From: Planctomycetota bacterium
GTDB lineage: Bacteria; Planctomycetota; Phycisphaerae; UBA1845
Assembly (NCBI GenBank): GCA_024277835.1
Contig: JAJRUK010000010.1
Coordinates: 1 to 11,561, forward strand
DNA: 11,561 bases
Direction: 5' to 3'
The first letter of the stretch is position 1, and each line of letters starts with the position of its first letter. Of the stretch, positions 6,454 to 11,561 are shown one piece after another. Under the pieces are notes generated by a model. It did no database searches. It was not told the DNA's origin and worked only from the letters and a program-made list of their open reading frames with translations. A program made the translations under genes and the position numbers.

Positions 6454-7791
6454 CTACTCGTGCCTCAGCGCGTCGATGGGATGGAGAATGGCGGCTTTGA
6501 AGGCTGGGATGATTCCGAAGACGATGCCCACACCGGCGGAAAAGCCAAGCGCCATTGCGACGACCCAGATCGGAACTTTCACCTCGACCATCGACGGATG
6601 CAACGACGCGACGGCGCAGATACCGTAACCGAGAAGAATCCCCACGACGCCGCCAAGCGTCGAAAGAACAATCGCCTCGGTCAGAAACTGTGCCATGATG
6701 TCTCGCCGCCGTCCGCCGATGCTCTTTCGCAAACCGATCTCTCTCGTTCGCTCGGTCACTGAAACGAGCATGATGTTCATGATTCCCACGCCGCCGACGA
6801 TGAGCGAAATGCCCACGATCCCTGCGAGAACGCTCGTTGCGACCATCTGCACCTTCTGGAAGTCTCGAAGGATTTCGTCCTGGCGAAGAATGCGGAAGTC
6901 GTTGGGTTGACCTGGCTGAATGTTGTGCCTTGTACGCAGAACCTTGGTCAACTGAAGCGACGCCTCCTCGACGTCTTCTTCGCTCGTCGCTTCGAGAACC
7001 ATCGGCAAGAAACGCGACAGGAACGGGAACATTTTGACGCCCGTCGTGTGCGGGATCAGGACGATACGATCCTGGGATTCATCGAAGGCAGCCCCCTTTT
7101 TTTCGAGTAACCCCAGCACTTTGAAGCGATGTTCGTTGAGATAAATAAAGTCGCCGACAATGCTCTCGTCCGCTTCAAGGTCTTTGAGTACGTCGCGTCC
7201 CAGCGCGCAGACGTAGGCTCCGCTATCAACATCCATCGGTCCGAAAAAGCGTCCTTCGTCGGCGTAGAAGCTTCGGATCGTTTGAAACTGCTCCGTCGTC
7301 CCTCGGAGATTGACGTCCGTAATCTTTTCATGACCGTATTCGATGGTGACGTTGGAGAACATCAGCGGCGTGATGCGTCGGACCTTGTCGCACTGGGCAC
7401 CGACGGCGCGTACGTCGTCGATGTCCATCACAACGCGCCCCATCATGCGGCCTTGCACGCCGCTGGGCATGGAAGGAATAACGAAAACCATGTTGGTCCC
7501 GAATCCGCGGAGCATGTCAGTCACGTAGTTTCCGAAACCCTGCACGAAGGAGACGACGGTGATGGTCGAGGTGACGGCGATGATGATGCCGAGCGCGGTG
7601 AGTACGGACCGGGTCTTGTTCGCCCACACCTGAACAAACGCGGCGGTGATGTTTTTCCAATGACGTTCGACGGACCCTCCGAACCAGTTGATCGCCCGCC
7701 ACGGCCAGGCGGCGATGTGCAGCAATGTGCTGCGTGCTCGCTCGCCGCCGGCAGCGGTGGGGGAATTCGGAATAGAGGTGGCTGTGGTCAT
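6454..7791 (-). CDS. MacB-type ABC transporter permease (second paralogue)
   Basis: This 445-residue inner-membrane permease has the FtsX/MacB fold: an N-terminal cytoplasmic stretch (1-60), TM1 (about 62-84), a large periplasmic MacB-core domain (about 90-310), then TM2 (about 318-343), TM3 (about 368-392) and TM4 (about 408-431). The family motif ERTREIGLRKSIGGRRRD (347-364) marks the cytoplasmic coupling loop for the ATPase. It lacks a fused ATPase domain, unlike E. coli MacB. It is a clear paralogue of the adjacent permease, with near-identical coupling loop and C-terminus (FGIIPAFKAAILHPIDALRHE-like), but its N-terminus is about 20 residues longer. The frame is open upstream to 7932, but that part overlaps the previous gene. 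ATG 7789-7791, 7 bases after the previous stop, is the sensible start. It is the last gene of the operon. Confidence 0.88.
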   Translation of the reverse strand: MTTATSIPNSPTAAGGERARSTLLHIAAWPWRAINWFGGSVERHWKNITAAFVQVWANKTRSVLTALGIIIAVTSTITVVSFVQGFGNYVTDMLRGFGTNMVFVIPSMPSGVQGRMMGRVVMDIDDVRAVGAQCDKVRRITPLMFSNVTIEYGHEKITDVNLRGTTEQFQTIRSFYADEGRFFGPMDVDSGAYVCALGRDVLKDLEADESIVGDFIYLNEHRFKVLGLLEKKGAAFDESQDRIVLIPHTTGVKMFPFLSRFLPMVLEATSEEDVEEASLQLTKVLRTRHNIQPGQPNDFRILRQDEILRDFQKVQMVATSVLAGIVGISLIVGGVGIMNIMLVSVTERTREIGLRKSIGGRRRDIMAQFLTEAIVLSTLGGVVGILLGYGICAVASLHPSMVEVKVPIWVVAMALGFSAGVGIVFGIIPAFKAAILHPIDALRHE

Positions 7792-7798
7792 TTCGCGT

Positions 7799-9076
7799 TT
7801 ACTCGTGCCTGAGCGCCTCGATTGGGTGGAGTATTGCAGCTTTGAACGCCGGGATGATTCCGAAAACGACGCCCGCGCCCGCCGACGAGACGAGCGCCAT
7901 CGCAACCGCCCACAGAGGAACCTCGATCTCAATCATCTGCGGATGTAGCGACGCGATATAGGTCGCAAAGTAACCGAGCGCGACGCCGATCGACCCGCCG
8001 ATGACGCACAAGACGACCGCTTCGGTCAGAAACTGGAGCATGATGTCGCGGCGACGTCCGCCGATGCTCTTCCGCAAACCGATTTCGCGCGTTCGCTCGG
8101 TGACTGAAACGAGCATGACGTTCATGATCCCGATGCCACCGACGATGAGTGAAATACTTACGATGCCAGCGAGCATTCCGGAGGCGATGTTGCGAATGTT
8201 TTCAAACTCTTTGACCATCTGATCTTGCCGACTAATGCGAAAGTCATCTCGTTGGCCGGGCTTGAGTCCGTGCCTTGTACGAAGGACGTGCGTGATCTCG
8301 GCGGCGGCCTGGTGTGTCGCTTCGGGCGTTGTCGCCTCGGCGAGAAATGGGATCGAGTCGCGCAGGTTGGGGTACGCCTTGATCGCAGCGGTGTAGGGGA
8401 TCATGACGGTCAGGTCCTGATCCTCGCCCATGTTGCCGCCCTTTTCTTCGAGCAAACCAATGACGAGGAAGCGATTGTCGTCGAGGTATACCTGTTCGCC
8501 GACGATCGTTTCATCCGCGCCGAGTCGCTTCATCACCGTCCGCCCGAGGACCATGACGGGGGCCGCAGCCTCGACATCGACGGGACCGAAAAAGCGTCCG
8601 ACGTCTGCGTGGAAGTTGCGAATGGTCTGGTAATCCTCGGTCACGCCGCGGACCGGAATTTCATCAGCCTTTTCATTGCCGAAGGTGATCTCGCCGTTGG
8701 GCGTGTAGACGAACGGCGTGATGCGGCGGATCGAGGGGCAATCGATGCGAACGGCTTCGATATCGGCGATGTCGAGGCGAACGCGCCGCGTGCCGCGCCG
8801 CTTGTCGGATGACGGCGCGTACGCCTGGACCATCATGAACTGCGTCCCATAGCCCTGCACCATCTCGGTCATCTGCTTGCCGAATCCGCCGACAAAGGCT
8901 ACGACGGTGATCGTCGAGCTGACGGCGATGATGATGCCGACCGTCGTGAGGATCGCCCTGCCTTTGTTCGCCCAGAGCTGAACGAAAGCGGTGGCGACGT
9001 TCCGAAACGTCTGCGAAACCATGCCGCTGGCGAAACGGAAAGGGGCGGTCAAGATGTTGCCAAATCTGCGAATCAT
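7799..9076 (-). CDS. MacB-type ABC transporter permease (first paralogue)
   Basis: This 425-residue inner-membrane permease has TM1 at about 41-64, a periplasmic MacB-core domain (about 70-290) and three C-terminal segments at about 297-322, 347-371 and 388-411. The coupling loop ERTREIGLRKSIGGRRRD (327-344) is intact. It would form the membrane channel or mechanotransmission part of an efflux pump with the adjacent ATPase and adaptor. The ATG at 9074-9076 overlaps the ATPase stop codon (ATGA), showing translational coupling. The open frame extends to 9175, but those extra residues are a shadow of the ATPase gene. The following permease begins 7 bases after this stop. Compared with it, the periplasmic domain is diverged while the membrane and coupling parts are conserved, which suggests an old tandem duplication with specialisation. 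Confidence 0.9.
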   Translation of the reverse strand: MIRRFGNILTAPFRFASGMVSQTFRNVATAFVQLWANKGRAILTTVGIIIAVSSTITVVAFVGGFGKQMTEMVQGYGTQFMMVQAYAPSSDKRRGTRRVRLDIADIEAVRIDCPSIRRITPFVYTPNGEITFGNEKADEIPVRGVTEDYQTIRNFHADVGRFFGPVDVEAAAPVMVLGRTVMKRLGADETIVGEQVYLDDNRFLVIGLLEEKGGNMGEDQDLTVMIPYTAAIKAYPNLRDSIPFLAEATTPEATHQAAAEITHVLRTRHGLKPGQRDDFRISRQDQMVKEFENIRNIASGMLAGIVSISLIVGGIGIMNVMLVSVTERTREIGLRKSIGGRRRDIMLQFLTEAVVLCVIGGSIGVALGYFATYIASLHPQMIEIEVPLWAVAMALVSSAGAGVVFGIIPAFKAAILHPIEALRHE

Positions 9077-9819
9077 GGGGTTGTCACGCGTTCGCGCGGC
9101 GCAGGTGCACTCACTGGCGAAATGGTTTCGTCGGAGGCGATCATGCCGTCGTGAAGCCTGATAACTCGCCGACACCTCGCGGCGATTTCCTCTTCGTGTG
9201 TGACGACGATGATGGTCTGCCCCTCGGCGTGCAGGGAATCGAAGATGGCCATGATTTCCTCGCCGGTCTTGCTGTCGAGGTTTCCGGTGGGTTCGTCGGC
9301 GAGAATAATGTCGGGCGTCTGTGCGAGCGCTCTAGCGATGGCGACCCGCTGCTTTTGACCGCCGGAAAGCTGGTTGGGTCGGTGCGTTGCACGGTCTTCG
9401 AGTCCGACGCGTTTGAGGGCTGCCATCGCGCGTTGCTTTTTGCGCGAAACCTGGGCATACATCAAGGGCAGCTCTACGTTTTTCAGTGCGGTCGTGCGCG
9501 GAAGAAGCTCGAACGTTTGGAAAACGAAGCCGATCTGTCGACCACGGATGCGCGCAAGGCGCGACTGCGAGAGTGTTGAAACATCCTGCCCCCGCAGGAC
9601 ATACTTGCCGGACGTGGGCACATCGAGACATCCAAGAATGTTCATCATGGTACTTTTTCCCGAACCGCTGGGGCCCATGATGGCGACGTATTCATTTTCA
9701 CGGATGGTCAGCGAGACGCCTCGCAGCGCGTTGACGATCTCGGTTCCTACGCGGTAGATCTTTGTCAGGTCCACCAGCTCGATCAAGGAGCTACCCTTAC
9801 TTTCGTTCGATGCGATCAT
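9073..9819 (-). CDS. MacB/LolD-type ABC transporter ATPase
   Basis: This 248-residue cytoplasmic ATPase powers the MacB-type permeases. Walker A is GPSGSGKS (49-56), the Q-loop glutamine is at 101, the signature is LSGGQKQR (151-158), Walker B is IILADEPTGNLD (171-182) and the H-loop is THE (207-209). The ADEPTGNLDSKTG form and the opening LTKIYRVGTEIVNALRGVSL are typical of the LolD/MacB/FtsE (type VII) group. A short proline-rich C-terminal tail (about 232-248) lies beyond the usual end. The ATG at 9817-9819 overlaps the stop of the adaptor gene (ATGA), and its own stop overlaps the first permease start (ATGA). The only ATPase of the operon, it must serve both permeases. All catalytic motifs are intact. 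Confidence 0.95.
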   Translation of the reverse strand: MIASNESKGSSLIELVDLTKIYRVGTEIVNALRGVSLTIRENEYVAIMGPSGSGKSTMMNILGCLDVPTSGKYVLRGQDVSTLSQSRLARIRGRQIGFVFQTFELLPRTTALKNVELPLMYAQVSRKKQRAMAALKRVGLEDRATHRPNQLSGGQKQRVAIARALAQTPDIILADEPTGNLDSKTGEEIMAIFDSLHAEGQTIIVVTHEEEIAARCRRVIRLHDGMIASDETISPVSAPAPRERVTTP

Positions 9820-11207
9820 GGCGTCCGGTCCGATGAAGCGGTTTTTTCGATCTTCGCGCCGTCGCTACTCTTTTCCGGCTGCGCGTCGTCCGCCAGTTTT
9901 TCGTCGGGAATCTTCGCCGCATCTTTTTCGCGCAGCTTCTTGGCCTCTTCGCTGAGCGCGACCTTCTTGCCGGTCTTGAGTTGGTCCAGACTTCGGTAAG
10001 GGCCAATGATGACCGTGTCGCCCATTTCGATCCCGTTGCGAAGCTCGACGCGGCGCGTATCGGCAATCCCCGTGTCTACAAGACGCACGGTCGCGGTCTC
10101 GCCATTCATGACGTACACGACTTTGATATACTGGGCTTGTTTGGCACGGTCGGAGAGGTCGAGGTCTTGTTGTCGCCGGTCGAACTCGGCGAGAACATCA
10201 TCGGGAAGCTCTTTTCTCATGCGGTGAACAACCGCTTCGACAGGAATTGTAATCGCGTCGGTCTCCCGCGCCACCTCGATCTCGACGTTGGCGCTCATGC
10301 CGGGCTTGATTCGCTTATCGTCGGAAAGGACTTCGAGCAGGGTTTCAAACGTCACGACATCACGGCCCTGCGGTTTGGTTCCTTTCGACGCGACGCGCAA
10401 GACGCGAGCGGGAACGGGTTTGTTTTGATCCGCCTGGAGATAGATGCGTGCGATCTGCCCTTTCTTGACGGATGGAACGTCGATTTCATCCACGCGCGTG
10501 CGCACTTGCATTTGAGAGAGATCGCTGATGGTCATGATGACCGTGCCAGCATTGTTCATCGTTCCGGTGACGACGACCTCCCCTTTTTTGGCAGTGAGCT
10601 TGGCGATGACGCCGTCAATCGGCGATCGGATCACTGTCTTGAGCAGGTCATCATTGAGGCGTTTGAGAACGGCTTGCGATTGCACTAGCTCAAACTCGCG
10701 CTGTTCGACAACGGCACGAGACTTATCGCGCAAGGTTTGATAGTCGCGAACTTCCAAGTCTGACGTCGCATTCGTTTCGGCAAGGGCGTATTGTCTCGTG
10801 AGGTCTCGCTCTGCCTTTTGAGAGTCCGCCTGGGCTTGGACGATCGCCGCTCGAAGTTGCGAGATGCGCGCCTCTCCGGATTCGACCTCCGCGCGGAGGC
10901 GCGAGTCGTCGAGGCGACATAGTAAGTCGCCGTTTCTTACAAAGTCGCCCTCTTCGACGGGCATCTCGACGATCTTGGAAACAATCTCACTACTCACATC
11001 AACTTCGAGGACGGCTTCCACATCGCCGGGTGCTTGCACGAGTCGAGTGATCTCCCCACGATGCGGCGTCGCGACGTTGACTGTGAGCGCGACTTCCTCG
11101 GCAACGTTCAGGATCGGCTTGTCGGTCGATGCCTGCTTCAACGTACCCAAAGCGAAGATTCCTCCGCTTACAAGACCGAGAACCACCAATGTCCAAACTG
11201 CTTTCAT
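9816..11207 (-). CDS. MacA/HlyD-type periplasmic adaptor subunit
   Basis: This 463-residue adaptor is anchored in the inner membrane by an N-terminal segment (about 4-22; no lipobox cysteine seen). Lipoyl half-motifs lie at about 71-100 (VSSEIV...GDLLCRLD) and 194-214 (RSPIDGVIAKL...GEVV), flanking a helical hairpin of about 101-190. A beta-barrel (about 235-312, including GMSANVEI) and a membrane-proximal domain (about 318-412) follow. Adaptors link the permease to an outer-membrane channel. A charged insertion (about 331-358) and a long Lys/Glu/Asp-rich tail (about 415-463) look longer than usual for MacA. ATG 11205-11207 is chosen because GGAGAAG lies five bases upstream. An adjacent TTG at 11208-11210 would add one residue. 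It is the first gene of the ATGA-coupled set. Confidence 0.9.
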   Translation of the reverse strand: MKAVWTLVVLGLVSGGIFALGTLKQASTDKPILNVAEEVALTVNVATPHRGEITRLVQAPGDVEAVLEVDVSSEIVSKIVEMPVEEGDFVRNGDLLCRLDDSRLRAEVESGEARISQLRAAIVQAQADSQKAERDLTRQYALAETNATSDLEVRDYQTLRDKSRAVVEQREFELVQSQAVLKRLNDDLLKTVIRSPIDGVIAKLTAKKGEVVVTGTMNNAGTVIMTISDLSQMQVRTRVDEIDVPSVKKGQIARIYLQADQNKPVPARVLRVASKGTKPQGRDVVTFETLLEVLSDDKRIKPGMSANVEIEVARETDAITIPVEAVVHRMRKELPDDVLAEFDRRQQDLDLSDRAKQAQYIKVVYVMNGETATVRLVDTGIADTRRVELRNGIEMGDTVIIGPYRSLDQLKTGKKVALSEEAKKLREKDAAKIPDEKLADDAQPEKSSDGAKIEKTASSDRTP

Positions 11208-11212
11208 CAAAT

Positions 11213-11220
11213 CTTCTCCC
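11213..11220 (-). promoter_or_regulatory. Strong ribosome binding site for the adaptor gene
   Basis: On the minus strand this reads GGGAGAAG, ending five bases before ATG 11205-11207. It is the clearest Shine-Dalgarno in the window and selects the ATG over the adjoining TTG. The downstream genes of the operon lack comparable sites and rely on stop/start overlap. Confidence 0.6.
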
Positions 11221-11258
11221 GCGCGACGCCTGCAACTGCAAGCCGATCGCGCCGGCCT

Positions 11259-11561
11259 TTATGTCAATGCGATAGCGCTGGCGAACTCCAGACCAACGCG
11301 AATTCCGAACGATAGCAGATAAAGCGCGACGCACATCCCAATCGCCATTTTTCTGCTGAGTTGCTGCGTGACCGTCAGACCGATGGCTACCAGCACCCAA
11401 AACCAAATATGAAACGGATCGACCGCGGCAAGCACCGACGCTTTGCCCGGAACTCCCAGCGCGCCCAACGTCGTATCCACGTCGGTTGTCTTGTAGTGAA
11501 TCATCATCCCGAGTCGCAGCGCGTACCCTGCAAGTTGAATGAACCCGGCGAATACACAGAT
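11259..11561 (-). CDS. Partial multi-pass membrane protein, possibly YIP1 family
   Basis: The frame is open to the right edge, so the N-terminus is missing. The last 100 residues are visible, ending at TAA 11259-11261. Three hydrophobic stretches can be read: one at the truncated edge (CVFAGFIQLAGYALRLG), FHIWFWVLVAIGLTVTQQL and MAIGMCVALYLLSFGIRVG. The pattern of a polar loop followed by an ...PFHIWFW helix is reminiscent of YIP1-type or related polytopic proteins, but the match is loose. A 51-base gap and shared strand with the adaptor suggest it is an upstream member of the efflux operon. An internal ATG at 11505-11507 exists, but the reading frame continues upstream of it, so it is not taken as the start. 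Confidence 0.55.
   Translation of the reverse strand: MCVFAGFIQLAGYALRLGMMIHYKTTDVDTTLGALGVPGKASVLAAVDPFHIWFWVLVAIGLTVTQQLSRKMAIGMCVALYLLSFGIRVGLEFASAIALT

Noticed and set aside
7129..7812. Plus-strand open frame of 227 codons opposite the second permease
   Set aside because: The composition (Asp, Val, His, Arg rich) and lack of any motif mark it as an antisense shadow of a clear MacB-type permease.
7792..7932. N-terminal extension of the second permease to 7932
   Set aside because: The extra 47 residues are Arg/Ser-rich and overlap the conserved C-terminal coding region of the previous permease.
9981..10688. Plus-strand open frame of 235 codons opposite the adaptor gene
   Set aside because: It is a shadow of the adaptor coding sequence with no domain of its own. 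A similar antisense frame occurs at 8225-8812.

Overview
The window carries nine protein-coding genes in a moderately GC-rich background. Several kinds of short palindromic repeat sit between the genes. The repeats (cores such as CACCGGTT-TGT-AACCGGTG and CGCAGGCT-TC-AGCCTGCG), the mostly weak ribosome binding sites, possible TTG starts, a stand-alone PilZ protein and the style of the MacB-type efflux genes suggest a planctomycete (Planctomycetota). That placement rests on general impression, not on a marker gene, and should be treated as provisional.

Layout. Bases 1-315 hold no convincing gene, only palindromes and diverged inverted repeats. A small PilZ-domain protein (minus, 316-708) has a good sigma-70-like promoter at 789-816. 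Divergently from it lies a SpeE-fold (spermidine-synthase-like) methyltransferase-type protein (plus, 1069-1836). Next comes a Uup-type ABC-F ATPase (plus, 1976-3781). A 173-base gap then holds two palindromic repeats, one a REPIN-like inverted doublet. It is followed by a two-gene unit: a degenerate universal-stress-protein-like protein (3955-4815) and an ArsB/NhaD-type ion transporter (4867-6303). A nested palindromic element at 6338-6420 separates this plus-strand block from a convergent minus-strand operon.

The minus-strand operon is read from the right edge leftwards. It has a truncated multi-pass membrane protein (11259-11561, start outside the window), a MacA/HlyD-type periplasmic adaptor (9816-11207), a MacB/LolD-type ATPase (9073-9819) and two different MacB-type permeases in tandem (7799-9076 and 6454-7791). 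Adaptor/ATPase and ATPase/first permease each overlap by ATGA, and the two permeases are 7 bases apart, so the four are almost certainly co-translated. The likely product is a tripartite-type export pump whose membrane part could be a heterodimer of two paralogous permeases. No outer-membrane TolC-like gene lies in the window.

No clearly unprecedented system was found. The points most worth a second look are the two-permease MacB operon, the stress-protein/ion-transporter pair, and the composite repeat found at two loci in opposite orientation, one copy lying in the leader of the stress-protein gene.
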